In this document: positions 35,578 through 47,087 of the stretch, piece by piece
How positions within the stretch are numbered: the first letter of the stretch is position 1
Layout: each line of letters starts with the position of its first letter
Source of the DNA: Apiospora phragmitis
Taxonomy: Eukaryota; Ascomycota; Sordariomycetes; Amphisphaeriales; Apiosporaceae
Direction of reading: 5' to 3'
DNA length: 64,000 nucleotides
NCBI GenBank assembly: GCA_038363925.1
Contig: JAQQWL010000005.1
Span: 3,348,001 to 3,412,000 of the forward strand
The notes under the pieces: model-generated
What the model saw: only the letters and a program-made list of their open reading frames with translations
Database searches by the model: none
Told to the model about the DNA's origin: nothing
Translations under genes and position numbers: made by a program

Positions 35578-36186
35578 TGTGGTCTACTGACTTGGCAGTG
35601 ACGGAAAGACGAATTCGCTTGAAAGTTTCCCATGTGAAGATCACAGTAAATGCACAGAAGCGTTCCGTACAAGAAGAAAAGGGGTGATTATCTTCAACCA
35701 GCAGTTTGGCTGCTGTGCCGCTTACTCTCCATGCGTGGCAATGGTGTATTCTTCCGTTGGTCAACGATATGCTTATACGGACTCTGCTTGCTTAGTGCTT
35801 ACGATGCTATTGTGGGTCGCTCAACACCATCACACCGTCCCGAAGTTGTTAGTCCTAAAGCAGCTGCACGATTGGTGCCGGTGCTTACTTTCAACAGGGT
35901 CCCTGTATGCCAAGGGTGAATGAACAGAGCGGAGGGACTTCGGAAAGACTCTTGATAAGACCTCGGAGAGACTCATGATAAGTCGGTGAGACTCCCTGAG
36001 CCGGGTGTTCATCCGGGGGTATTTTACTATTTCTGGGTGGCTTAGATCGAATTTGAAATAGTGTAGGCTGCCTTGGAACACCGCCCTTCCTTTTTTTTAT
36101 ACCTCGCTACCCCATCATTGCAGTTCTGCTTTGCTTCTTTGATCGGTCATATCAAACGTTGCCAGTTCATCCTACACCAATTCATC
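35578..36186. other. Divergent intergenic region between BBE oxidase and SDR
   Basis: Probably carries both promoters; a T8 tract followed by ATACC near 36100 could be a TATA-like element for the SDR. No gene seen. Confidence 0.4.
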
Positions 36187-37320
36187 ATGCAGCCCCCCTT
36201 ATCCATCCTTGACGCCCACAGTAAGGAAAAGCCAGTCTGTTCGCTAATAAGTCGGCACATCGACTGATCTATGTGTTTCTAGTGGCATAATGATGTTTAC
36301 CCCGCCATCGACTATACCAACGAGAAGGTCAGCCATCAGGGAGAAACAGTTGTGATCACTGGCGCTGTAAGCAATTTCTCGTGGTATCTCATACTCGGTT
36401 TGGCGGACCAGAACTCATCGAATATGGAACATATATAGGGAAGTGGACTGGGCCGGGAAACCGCCCTCGCGTATGCCAAAGCCGGAGCCAAGATCCTGGT
36501 CCTGACCGGCCGCAACGCTACAAACCTCAGCGAAACCGCCACTCAAGTCACCAACGTCAGCCCGAATGTCCAGGTGAAGACCGTCGCCGCGGACGTCACC
36601 GACGAAAGCGCCGTGAAGCAGATCGTCGACGCCGTCGACGGGACCTGGCACGTCCTGATGCACGGGGCGGGCCACATGGCCGCCCCGGCCCCGGTCGTCC
36701 AGACGGACGACGTGGCCGATTACTGGCGCGCCTACGAAGTGAACGTCAAGAGCACCGTCCTCCTCGCCAAATATCTCTTCCCCAAGGCGGCTACAGGCGC
36801 CAGCGTTGTGACGGTCCCCGGGGGCGCGGTCGTTTTCCCCGCCGCTGTGACAGCCGGGCTGTCGGGCTACCTCGTGTCCAAGCTGGCGCTGATCAAGACG
36901 GTCGAGTACCTCGCCGTCGAGAACCCGGAGCTGAACGTGACGGCGGTGCATCCGGGGATGGTCGACACGGCCATGTTCCGCGCTTCGGGGGCCACGCCGG
37001 ATAAACCTATGGTTCACATGGACACTCGTGAGATTTTTCTTCTTCTTCCTCTTCTTCTTCCTTACACTCTTATACGGAGGACCTTTGAGCATATTAAGCT
37101 AGCTGTCTGGGAGGAGAAGATGAACTAACGAATATATTGTAAACTAATAGCGAAACTCTTTGCTGGGTTCTGTCTCTGGGTCACGCGGCCAGAAGCCAAG
37201 TTCCTCAGCGGCAGGATGGTCTGGGCCAACTGGGACGTGGACGAGCTCAAGGGTAAGGAGGAGGAGATTACGTCGAAGAACCTGCTGACCTACGTCTGGG
37301 GCGGCTTCCCATTTGCCTAG
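36187..37320 (+). CDS. Short-chain dehydrogenase/reductase, four exons
   Basis: Exons 36187-36220, 36283-36366, 36439-37027 and 37151-37320. The conserved start WHNDVYPAIDYTNE leads to VVITGAGSGLGRE, the TGxxxGxG NAD(P) motif, which is split by intron 2. Then come VLTGRNA, AADVTDES, HGAGHMAAP (NAG-like position), and YLVSK, the YxxxK active-site pair. The tail, WVTRPEAKFLSGRMVWANW and DELKGKEEE, is typical of a common fungal SDR group. The Ser usually found about 13 residues before the Tyr is not evident (VTVPGGAVVFPAA). Exon 1 joins exon 2 out of frame unless one C is removed from the C6 run at 36193-36198; with that change the protein is 291 residues. An NAD(P)-dependent oxidoreductase role is likely, but the Ser loss may affect activity. 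Confidence 0.75.
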
Positions 37321-39379
37321 AGCGTCGGGGGGCTGAGACACGCTTGAGTTTAGCACCAGAAGTGTGTTCATCAACGGAACCGGAACGGGACTAATTACAT
37401 CGTGGGTTGCTCCGACCTCGGTGGCCAAAGGCTACCGTAGCAGAAAAGGCTGGATCTAATCAACGCTTAGGCTAACCGTAGTTCAACTATACACTGGAAT
37501 AAATGGAGCCAACGCTGAAATAGCTGTCGAAAATCTGAGGCGTTGAAAAGTTCTTCAATGTTGATTCCGATTTAGGCGTGTATTGGATAGTACGGAAGGC
37601 GTTATTCCGTAATGTCAACGTTGGCAGGATCCTGAACTGTAGTCCATTGGTTTATCTAAACCAGTCTAGCCTGCTACGGTGGCTACCTTAGAGACTTGAG
37701 TATATCTATTTTCGTTGTCGTAGTTTCTTTGCGTTTGAGTCAGGTGCGATGCCAATTTAGCCCCGTAAAAACGAAAGACTTGGAAGGAGCAGTCTACCAT
37801 CAAACATGCAAACCAAAAACAGAAGCTACCATGCGTAACCCACCACATTCGCGCTGCTCAGACGTGGAAGCGACCATGTGTGAGTCCCGTGGTAGCTTAG
37901 GAATAGCTAGAAAGAGGCATAAAGCTATCTCCCTTCCTGTTGTCGAGAGAGAGGCTCACACATTAGAACGTACATCAATTCGCTTCTTCTCTTGTACTCC
38001 TCCCAGTATCTCACACCGCGCCCATCCATCCACTTCAAGAATTCGACAATCACAAACACACATTCAATCTACAGTACGCAACGATGTCGCAGACAACCGG
38101 CCCCAGCAACATACGACATATCCCTCAAGAATCCTCCGGCGGAATTGCTCCGGTTGACCGGAACTACTCGATTTCGTACACTATGCTCAAAATCGGCTTC
38201 ACTGTTGCACTTCTATGCGTGGTTTGGATACCATCGACCGACGATTATCGCAATGCCTGGCGCGAGCGGAATTGGCGGGCAATCCCCAACCTTCTGTGGC
38301 AGACGGCGGATCGTATTATTCACGGTTACCGATGGGCATTCAGAATGGGTTGATACTGAGTCCGCTCACCAAGCACTGTTACTGTTGTTCCGAGAAGGTG
38401 CTAGGAGTAATCACGAGGCATACCAGAGGTCATGTAAGGAGTCTCCTTGTCCTTAACTGGACCGCCTAGCTTATCCAATTGTTTCGGAACTGAATTTCTC
38501 GGCGCAGATATACCGAATTCCCGCTGACTTCAATTACCATGCCAACAAAGATGGGCGAAGAAGGGATTTTCTCGCCAGGGTGCAGATCAACATGTTGAGC
38601 GCAAGGAGGGCCTTCAGAAATTCCCAGCACCTTAATGGTTGATGTCCTTCTGCAAAAAGGGCCATGGCTGGCTTCTAAGAGAGGGCATTGGGCATGATCG
38701 CTCAACCACGTCTGTTCCTGGCGCTGGCGTCGTTCGTCATCACGTCCGGATCAACCGGCTGGACTCTACTCACCCCGATCAGTTCGTGTTTGGCGTGACT
38801 ATGGCTCTAGCCCTATCTGCCTAGACAGTTAACTTCGCTTTTTGAATTGAACATTGATTCATGGGATTACTCTGATGACTTTTTGAGATATCCAGTATCT
38901 CCGGGTATTGAAGATCTGCATGAAAGGTATAAGTCATTTCCTTCCCCAGTGTCCTCGCAGGCCCCAAGGCGCTAATGCTGGGCATTCGTGGGGTAAAGGG
39001 GGCTCTTCTACCCACTGAATCCACTGATCCGCACGCCCACCAGCCCACCTATTGCGCTAAATACGTCCCGAAACGAGAAACGAGCAACGAATAACGAATA
39101 ACGAACTGTCGTTCATCTACGAATCAATAAAAAGGTTCTCCGTCCCCTGACGACCCTTCCTTACGAAACCCTTGAGAAACTCCTTCTATGACCCTTTCTT
39201 ATCTCGGTACTCTTTGCATGATAGCAATGCGCAAGGACACTGGTGATGCTGATAACTTTCAACTCGGTGCTGTTTCAGAGAAACTTCTTTCATCATAGAT
39301 AGAATTGAGTCTATTTGTGCCTAGACCTTCCAAAAAAATTCCACCGCTTGAATTGCAGTAATGATACGATAAGACAGCC
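37321..39379. other. Intergenic; one weak ORF
   Basis: Two kilobases with no clear gene except the doubtful ORF at 38084. Tail-to-tail with the transporter gene at its right end. Confidence 0.4.
38084..38353 (+). CDS. Doubtful small ORF with one hydrophobic segment
   Basis: An 89-codon frame (MSQTTGPSNIRHIPQESSGG...) with a good ATG context and a hydrophobic stretch, MLKIGFTVALLCVVWI, near residues 34-49. No family recognised. The overlapping frame 37992-38456 also stays open. Could be noise. Confidence 0.2.
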   Translation: MSQTTGPSNIRHIPQESSGGIAPVDRNYSISYTMLKIGFTVALLCVVWIPSTDDYRNAWRERNWRAIPNLLWQTADRIIHGYRWAFRMG

Positions 39380-41303
39380 TTAAGCCTCTGTTTCCTTATT
39401 CTTGGCCCCATCGCCGTGATCACCCACCCGGTCCTTGACGGCCAAGTCCTCCGCGTAAGCGTCGACGTGGTACGCGGCGAACTGGCGCGTGGGAATCCCG
39501 GCAGCGAACATGAGGTCGAGCTCCTCGAAGGTGCCGTCCTTCGTCTCAGTGAGCCGGAAGAAGGCCCAAGCCAGCGTCAGCGCCGCCCAGCCACACCAGA
39601 AGAATCCCGTATAGCCGCGCCAGTTCCAACTCGTGGGGTTGACCATGTAGGGCTCGAGGATGTTGGCCCAGAGCAGCGTCAGGTAATAAACATTGCGCGC
39701 GAGGCAGATAGTCTTGGACCGCAGCCGCGTCGACGACACCTCGGCCGGGATGGTCCAGCCCATGGGGCCCACCGACAGCGAAAACGTAAAGAGCCAGACA
39801 AGGCACAGCGACGACTGCGCCGAGACCACGGCGTCGTTGCTGTGGGCCCCCGTCATGAGCACGCCGATGACGAATAGGTTCGCGACAATGCCGGCTATGC
39901 CGCCATGCCGCATAGGTAGAGGGTCCGGCGCCCGACGCGCCGCATCAGGAACCACGACAAGATGGCCCCGACGAAGGCGATGGCGGTCCCGCCCAGCCCC
40001 AGCTTGTACGCGTCGTCGGCGCCCATGCCGGCCTGCTGGAAGAAGTAGGTGCCCGAGTAGGCGAACTGGGAGCCGGCGAGGACCTGGCCCGCGAAGGCGA
40101 CGCAGGCGATCTCGGTCCGCCGCCGGTGGCTGCCGCGGAAGCAGTCGAGGTACGAGCTGCCGCCCGCGCCCTTCTCGATCTCGTGCTCGAGGGCGTGGGT
40201 GTGCACCATCATGGCTAGGGTCTGGGGTGCCTTCTCGCGCTGGGCGCCGCTCGTGACGCGCCGCAGGACTTGTTCGGCTTCGTCGAGCCGGCCGTGCTGG
40301 ACGAGCCACCAGGGGCTCTCGGGCATGAAGAGGCAGGCCGCGAAGAGGGGCACTGGCCACACCCACTGCACCGCGAAGGGGACACGGTAGGACCACTGGT
40401 TGTCCCGCTGCAGCAGGCCCTGGATCACGCCGGCGCCGATGAACTGCCCGATCGCGAAGCACATGTTGAGGTAGGCGGTTAAGTAGGGCCGCAGTGCCAG
40501 GAGCAGGATCTCGGACGTATACGCGGAACCGATGTTGGCGAAGATTCCCCAGGGGACACTGAGAGGTGTGGGGCAGGACAAGTTAGCTGGTATTCAATAA
40601 TATTCAATAAGACGGGCAGCAAACTGAGTCACTGCTGGGACAACGGCTTACCCGCACAGCACTTGACCCACTGTCTGAACTGCTGGAGTCGTCCCAGAGA
40701 ATGATGGGAAGATGAAAGCCGTCATCAGCAGCAGCGACGCCAGGAACACGCGCCTGAATCCGAAATGGCTGATCAGGTAGCCGTTGATGAAGACTCCGAT
40801 GATGCAGCCGGCTATCGAGCCTCCCCACAGCGCAGACTCTGGTAAGACACCACACCATCAGTGAAACCCCACAACAACGATAGACATACAAGAGTCTCTC
40901 TCTCTCTCTTGAGTGTGGGGCCAATCACTCACGCCAAGCGGCCGTCACTTGGTACCCTGCCTTGCCGCCGTGGTCCTCGCCGAATTGTTTCTGGAACGCT
41001 GGAAACCCGAGAAAGTTTCCCATCAGGATCGTATCGTATCCTATATCAGTGGCTCTGTGGTTAGTTGCTGGTCCGCGCCGGTGGAAATTCCTGACTTCAT
41101 AGGTGAATAGAGCAATGGCACATACCTTCCATGATGACGGACATGGAAACTGTCAGCGACCACATGACGGCCTATCGGTGGTTCACGAGAGCTTCTCGAA
41201 CGCTTGTCGCATGCTCGTCAATATTGCCCGCTTGGGCGTCCTCGAGGGACTTCTCCGCCCATCCAGATTTATGGCCATTGTCCGCGGGTCCAGGCTCTGC
41301 CAT
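39380..41303 (-). pseudogene. MFS sugar transporter with early in-frame stop and one frame break
   Basis: Exons 41303-41126, 41040-40933, 40838-40652 and 40558-39380. The MAL/hexose-transporter pattern is clear: SVIMEGYDTILMGNFLGFPAF, GYQVTAAWRQSALWGGSIAG, GVFINGYLISHFGFRRV, GIFANIGSAYTSEILLLALR, MPESPWWLVQHGR, RRVGRRTLYLCG and IPAEVSSTRLRSKT. Two defects are visible. TAG at 41172-41174 replaces a codon between NHR and AVMWSL in exon 1, codon 44. A missing base near 39908, in ATGGCGGC, breaks the frame at LCGMGGIAG. With the base restored the gene is 551 codons. A short product could restart at the Met of AVMWSL (41165), leaving all membrane helices. Alpha-glucoside or hexose uptake is the family role. 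As it stands, a pseudogene or assembly artefact. Confidence 0.8.
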
Positions 41304-42488
41304 GATTGCATCGATTTAATAAGCTTGAGGGGTATTCACGCGCAGTTCCCAGAAGGAAGAGCAGCTATATACGGAAGACAGACATACTGGCTTTTCCTCA
41401 ACTCCAACCCCGTGCGTGGCTCGCATTCACCCTTCTTGTGCTGTTGTCGATCTTCCCCTCATGTCGGGCAAGGTGGACCTGGGGAAACCCTATCATTTCA
41501 TGGATCCCCAGCATTCGCTTCCTCCTATGGCCACTGATCTAAGCTCCCGTCTGACATGCCGTGGTACTTTCATTCATCCTTTTGCAAGAGTCGGATAGTT
41601 GAATACCACCACATGGAGAAACTAATACCTCGGGGAGAAACGAATGCCGACAGCTTAGACGATGGATTCGCAAAACCGTGCGATGTCAAAGCGTCGCAAT
41701 ACTCTGCATCACTGACTTGGGCTCTCACGCCCATTTCGGCTTGGGACCGCGCGATACATTGCTTCAAGAAGCCTCAGTGATCTCCTGTTTCTCCCATGGG
41801 GTAAGTACTGCCTAGTAGAGGCGGGAAAAGGGGATGGTAAGCGCACGAATCGCATTCTCCAACCCGACTGGAGGGTTACCTTGATCTCGCATCCAAATTT
41901 CCCGAGGAAGGGCTCACACGCACGCCCGATCCATATTGGTGGGTTAATATATGCATACATACGAGCATCGCTTAGATATATACATGGTAGCAGAGACCTC
42001 GCTTACGAAACGGTACAAGGTCTTCAGTCTTCAAGAACTGCGGTCAACGGCCACTACAATGTTACTTTGCCAGAGCTTCACGTTTGGTGTTGATTACGCT
42101 CACAATGACATGGCGGAACTGCTCGCTTCATTTGCTCATTTGCTATGTGAGTAGTATTATTATTTAGTAAACATTAACTGTAATCTCTGCGATTAGTATC
42201 TTCTATATGATAAGCCACGGGGGTAGTAAAGTAGATTAACCATTCTAAGACGCATATAGGCGGTCGTCTCCGAGGGCGAATATATGCCATTTGCTAAGCC
42301 AGGTTACCCGAAGGCACATGTTAGCCGTCAACATGAGCCTAGATAGATGCTAGTCACTGCAACTGATATCATGGACGGTGTTTCCTTACATAAGGTACGC
42401 AGGCAAACTATGTGCTCCAAAAGCGATCGCGCACCGCGACCAAGCTCGCGTTGCATTGCCCAAAACAGCGAGAGCATAGGTCGCGGTT
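41304..42488. other. Intergenic, no gene seen
   Basis: Promoter region of the transporter and downstream of a small F-box gene. Short frames only. Confidence 0.4.
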
Positions 42489-42776
42489 TCAGGTTTGGTC
42501 GCAGATTGGCTGGGGCAGAGTCGTGGCGGCGATCATGTCGTAGCACCAGACGTCGCTCGTGGCGAGGCTGGGGGCCGAGGTACGGCTAGGTTGTCTTTCG
42601 GCGACCTCGTGGGCAAAGATGCGGCGGGCATCCTCGATGCCTATCAGGGAGTCCACGAGCGTCTTGGCGCGCTGGTTGACCTGCGAGAAGCGGCACACGG
42701 TCTGCATGTTGTCCATGCCCAAGACCTTGAGCTGCAGCTCGGTTGGGAGGGCTTGCAGAGCGTCGAGGTCTGCCAT
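42489..42776 (-). CDS. Small F-box-like protein
   Basis: A 95-residue frame opening MADLDALQALPTELQLKVLG, with MQTVCRFSQVNQRAKTLVDS, matches the F-box pattern LPxELxxxVL...C.SQVN.RA seen in abundant short fungal F-box proteins. I start at 42776 because homology begins directly after that Met; the longer frame from 42812 adds MISNLNHLTQES without support. The C-terminal part (IFAHEVAERQPSR...) is short of the usual length, so it may be truncated. Role as an SCF adaptor is only inferred. Confidence 0.5.
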   Translation of the reverse strand: MADLDALQALPTELQLKVLGMDNMQTVCRFSQVNQRAKTLVDSLIGIEDARRIFAHEVAERQPSRTSAPSLATSDVWCYDMIAATTLPQPICDQT

Positions 42777-43181
42777 GCTCTCTTGTGTCAGGTGATTTAA
42801 ATTCGATATCAATGAGTAAGTCTATTGGTAAATGATGAGCTAGTGGTGAAAAGAAAAAAAGAGAAACAAATATGAGGCCGAGAAAAGGACGAAGACATTG
42901 CCTTCGAAAACTTTTGTAACTAAAATGCCTCAATTGCCATTTGTGACTTACATGGACCGACAAAAGCTTGAAATGACTTCTTGGTGGAGAATACGAACAG
43001 TATTTATTCCCTATCTATCTGTGGTAACCCAGTGGCTCCCAACGGACACCAACTGTATCTTGGAGGCCCTTGGTTTCCCTGAATTCTAGATCGCTGGCTT
43101 CTCCACTCTCGCCACCAACACCTATGATTAAGGCTATTTCTAGTGTTCGAGGCTGAAAACTCCAGTCGTCGAAAAGCCAAA
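42777..43181. other. Intergenic, no gene seen
   Basis: Short region between two minus-strand genes. Confidence 0.4.
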
Positions 43182-43745
43182 TCAGGGCCATTGCCAATTG
43201 CTCCTCCATGCTCGTGCCGTCATGTGCAACATCGCCATCAAACCTATGGCCACCAGAATTATGCCCCGATGTGTATAGCTTCGCGTGCTGTTGAAAAAGG
43301 CATCGTCAACAGCCGTGTCCAGAGCCGTCGCGGCGTTCGTGAAGCCGGATGCCCTGACCTTACCGCGGTACTGCCGGTCCAACGCGCTGGGCTTGGAGAT
43401 CTGCTCGTCGCTCACCGTCCTAGTCGAAGACGCCCTGCGGGGGTATACTAGCAAGCCGTGCGGGTACACCGGCTCGAAGACGACCTCGTCCTCTACGCCC
43501 CAACAGGCCTCGTCGTCCCACAGCGGCGACTTTTCGCTGTAGTAGGAGGGCCTTCCGTCCCTGTCGCAGACCAGGGTGTGTGTGTCGCGCACGTCCTTGG
43601 CATGGGGGGTCGTGTAGTTGCTGGTGGCGTCGACGGCCACGACGCTGTGCCAGGGGCTCCGACGTATGGTGCCAGCAGCAACGTCCAACAGCGGGACGGA
43701 GAGTTTGTAAGTGCCACTGGAAGGGTGATAGTAAAAGGGGCTATA
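43182..43745 (-). CDS. Unrecognised single-pass membrane protein, 5' end unresolved
   Basis: A minus-strand frame of 188 codons, open from just after a stop at 43746-43748. It reads YYHPSSGTYKLSVPLLDVAAG, then SVVAVDATSNYTTP, VCDRDGRPSYYSEKSP, EACWGVEDEVVFEPVYP and a C-terminal hydrophobic segment RGIILVAIGLMAMLHM. Codon use and composition look coding, but there is no ATG at its start. GATATAG just upstream could be a splice acceptor (exon from 43740), and ATGGATAATACG near 43821 is a candidate first exon, but the distance and phase do not work without a further change. Function unknown; the Cys-containing outer domain before a C-terminal anchor suggests a surface protein. Confidence 0.45.
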   Translation of the reverse strand, partial: YSPFYYHPSSGTYKLSVPLLDVAAGTIRRSPWHSVVAVDATSNYTTPHAKDVRDTHTLVCDRDGRPSYYSEKSPLWDDEACWGVEDEVVFEPVYPHGLLVYPRRASSTRTVSDEQISKPSALDRQYRGKVRASGFTNAATALDTAVDDAFFNSTRSYTHRGIILVAIGLMAMLHMTARAWRSNWQWP

Positions 43746-45434
43746 TCAACAAGGGACACATACGAGTTATATATGGCTCTTGGCTTCCGCATTGGTCCGT
43801 GGGGGTTCCCGTATTATCCATTTTGCAATGGTGCATGTCTCGGACTTGTTGCTTCCTTTTTTAGGCACACTTGCACACTTAGGCTGAATGTCTAGAAAGT
43901 TGTCTCGATGAGGATTGTATTGCTGTGATAGAGATAGGCTAAAAACAATATCGAGAGGAACTCGTACAAAGCTTTATATATGCAAAACCTGCTTCAAAGA
44001 AGAAGTATCTAGATGCCCAGTTGAATAAGTTGGAATGGGAGAGATTGTGGTTACTATTCGGGTCCCTTATTGACACGAAGTCGATACTGTTCTGGAAGAG
44101 ACCTCTTTTGGAACTGACCACGGATCTAAGACGAAGGCAAGCATATTGTCTTCGCTTCCATTGCGCACTGTAAACATCTTTTGAAATCGTCTCTCGCTGC
44201 TATCTCGAGTAACGCCAACGATTCGGCACTCTTACTTCGCTTATACCCCGAGGGACTTGTCTGGATAAGTCGACCATATTGAGACATGGTGTTTCTAACC
44301 TATAGACCAGCAAATATAGATACGCCACAGTCTGCCGCAGTGGCTGGGATCACAGAAAGTGCATAGATCCATAGACAAAATTCCAGATGTTTCATATAGA
44401 CTCACGAATCCTATAGAGAGAAGTATATCTTGTATATTAGGTTCCCCAATGGTAACTTTTGTTTGGAAGACTGCCCTAATCATATCGCATTTGGTTTGTG
44501 AAACCAAACATCGGCTCCTTTTGGGGTTAGGCGCCAGCGTATGTTTATCCCCGAATACGCAGCCAACAGCCCTGCGAAGCACAAATCGAGAGGCATTGGT
44601 ACTGTATAACATTCTGTGGTGATGCGGACAGGTGATGCCTCCACCTCTGCTGCGCTTCGGCTGCGGGTTTCAAGTCGCCCACTATATCGCGTGTTGGTTC
44701 AACCGGGGTAGCCCCTGTTAAAAAGGGGTTGTGCACCAAAATGGAGAAATGCCGCAGCAAAGGATCCACCTGCCGAGAAGCTTGTACTATATTTAACCCA
44801 TCCAGACCCCTCTACCGAGAAGCCATATGACTGCACTTGCCCTCTTGGCCTGTTTCCGTCCGGGTTCTGGTCCTAAGCCATGAATTGCCAAGATCTGCCA
44901 ACCCGCGCTTAATTGTCCTGTTTATATGTTTGTAACTTGATTACGACGTCAGTGCCGAAAAGCTGCGTTGCCTGAGGTTTGCGAATACTGCGTGCATGTA
45001 GTATTTCTCGGCATAACCGCACTCAACGTGACCAGTCTGGTTGGACAAAAGAGCCCAATGAGGATTGTCTTAAGTTTGGTTCCTACACTGCGACCGAACG
45101 TTACCTTACTGGACCCTCAAATAGTGAGGGGCGGTCGGTAAGATATAGAACGAACCTTCCACAGATGGAAGGGACGATTCATGCGCTCATGCCCGACCAA
45201 ACGCCTTCGAGGCGATTCTGAATTATACATCATTGACAAGGAAGATCTACAAACACCTGTTTGATGTTCTATTGCTTGTCGAACTCTGATGGGTTCTCGA
45301 CCACTTTCCTTTTGTATTCGTTCCTCTTAAGTATAGATAAAGACGGACGCAGTCTCCTTTGAATTTGGGATGCATCAGCCCCGTATATCGATAGCAAAGA
45401 TCTCCCGTCGAAGCCACCAAGCCCTTCTGCAACT
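43746..45434. other. Intergenic, no gene seen
   Basis: Short frames on both strands with no domain or bias. Probably includes the promoter of the MCT-like transporter. Confidence 0.4.
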
Positions 45435-47087
45435 ATGACGTCCATGCCACAGGCCACACTAAGGCGTCCGGATACCGGGCCACCGTGGGAGTCCGCCGTT
45501 ATTATAAGTGAAATCAAGATTTCTCTATCCGGACCACTAAACTCTTCGCCCACCGGAAAGCTCACGCGACCAACTGCATCGCCGCCTGACCCTCCTCCTA
45601 GGTACAGCCAGGAGTTGTTCGACCCCGAGGCCCTCAAGCAGCCGCACGAAGAGAAGAAGACCCACGACGAGGAGCGCACGCTCCAGGCCTGGCTGCAGAT
45701 CTTCGCGAGCTTCCTGCTTCTGGTCAACGGCTACGGCTACTACTCCTCCTTCGGCGCCTTCCAGTCCCACTGGCAGACTACGCTCGCGCGTTCCCCGGCC
45801 GACATCTCCTGGACGGGCTCGGTGCAGCTGTCGCTTCCCTTAGTCGGGGCCGTTTCGGGCCGGCTCATGGACCAGGGCTACTTCCGCTCGCTGCTGGTCG
45901 CGGGCTGCCTGCTGCAGCTCGTCGGCATCTTGGTGACTTCCTTCGTCGAGCGCCCGGGCCAGTTCGCGCAGCTGCTGCTGGCGCAGGGCGTGGTCCAGGG
46001 GCTCGGCAACGGCATCCTCTTCACGCCTTGCGTGACGCTGGTGTCGCTGTACTTTGTGCGCTACCGCGCGTTCGCGCTGGGCGTCGCGTCGTGCGGGGGC
46101 GCCGGTCGGCGGGGTGGTCTTCACGATGGTGAGTGGAACGCCGTTGCACCCTCTGCCCTATCCCCGGACACCCATGTTAACGGAATACAATATGCAGATA
46201 GCAAGGGAGTTGGCAGTCAAGATCGGTCATCCCTGGACTATCCGCGTCATGGGACTTGTTGTCCTCTTCAACTGTGCAGTTATCCTGGCCATTGCGAAGC
46301 CTAAGGCGATCGACAAGCCCGTGTCCGCACCATGGTTCGATTCGGAATCTTGGAAAGACTCCATATATGTGCTGTTCGCGGTCGGTATCTTTTTCGTTGG
46401 TTGGGGGCTCAACTTCGCCTCTTTCTTTGTAAGATCCCCCTCTCACGTCCCTTTTGGCCTATCCCGTTGCATCCTGACGGCAAAGTGACTCAAAAACATT
46501 AGATCGCTTCATACGGCACGAAAATCATCGGACTAGAGCCGTCCGAATCCCTGCTCCTCCTCCTCATCATGAACGCCGTCGGCGTCCCCGGCCGGCTCGC
46601 CCCAGCGCTGCTCACGGACCTCTACTGCGGCTCCTTCGCCCTGCTGGTCCCGTTCGCCGCCGCCGTAGGCACAGCCCTGCTGGGCTGGCTGGCCGCCTAC
46701 TCGGAGCCGAGCTACGTCGCGTTCGTGGTCCTGTACGGCGTCTGCGCCAACGCGGTGCAGACGCTGCTGCCCTCGGCGCTCGCGGGGCTCACGGCCGACC
46801 CAGCCAAGATGGGCGTGCGCACGGGCATGGCGTTCACCGTGCTCAGCGTGGCGTGTCTGTCGGGGCCGCCGATCGCGGGGGCGCTGATTGCGCTCGACGG
46901 GGGAAGGTATCGGTATGCGCAGGCGTTTGGGGGGTTGTCGGTGCTCGGGGGTGCGGGGATCTTGGGTGGTTGCAAGTGGTACGCAGTCGGACGGCTAAGG
47001 ATGAGAAGGGGATATCTTACCAGTAGACTTACCGTTACCATTAGGAATCCAGCTCCTTGGCTTCCTTCGACGGCTGTGTGCATGTGA
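45435..47087 (+). CDS. MFS monocarboxylate-type transporter, one frame break
   Basis: Exons 45435-46128, 46198-46428 and 46503-47087. After a cytosolic N-terminus, the fungal MCT pattern begins with QAWLQIFASFLLLVNGYGYY, then SFGAFQSHWQTTL, SWTGSVQLSLPLVGAVSGRL and GVVQGLGNGILFTPCVTLVS; RYRAFALGVASCGGAPVGG is the loop between the halves. The second half has TIRVMGLVVLFNCAVIL, FAVGIFFVGWGLNFASFF, NAVGVPGRLAPALL and KMGVRTGMAFTVLSVACL. The frame shifts +1 at the G5 run near 46095, and removing one G gives 502 residues. Introns have GTGAGT/GTAAGA donors and TGCAG/ATTAG acceptors. Transport of carboxylates or related solutes at the plasma membrane is the family role; the substrate is unknown. Confidence 0.8.

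Noticed and set aside
33842..41303. A secondary-metabolite cluster made of BBE oxidase, SDR and transporter
   Set aside because: No PKS, NRPS, terpene or DMATS core gene and no pathway regulator in the window; the transporter is a sugar-type MFS.
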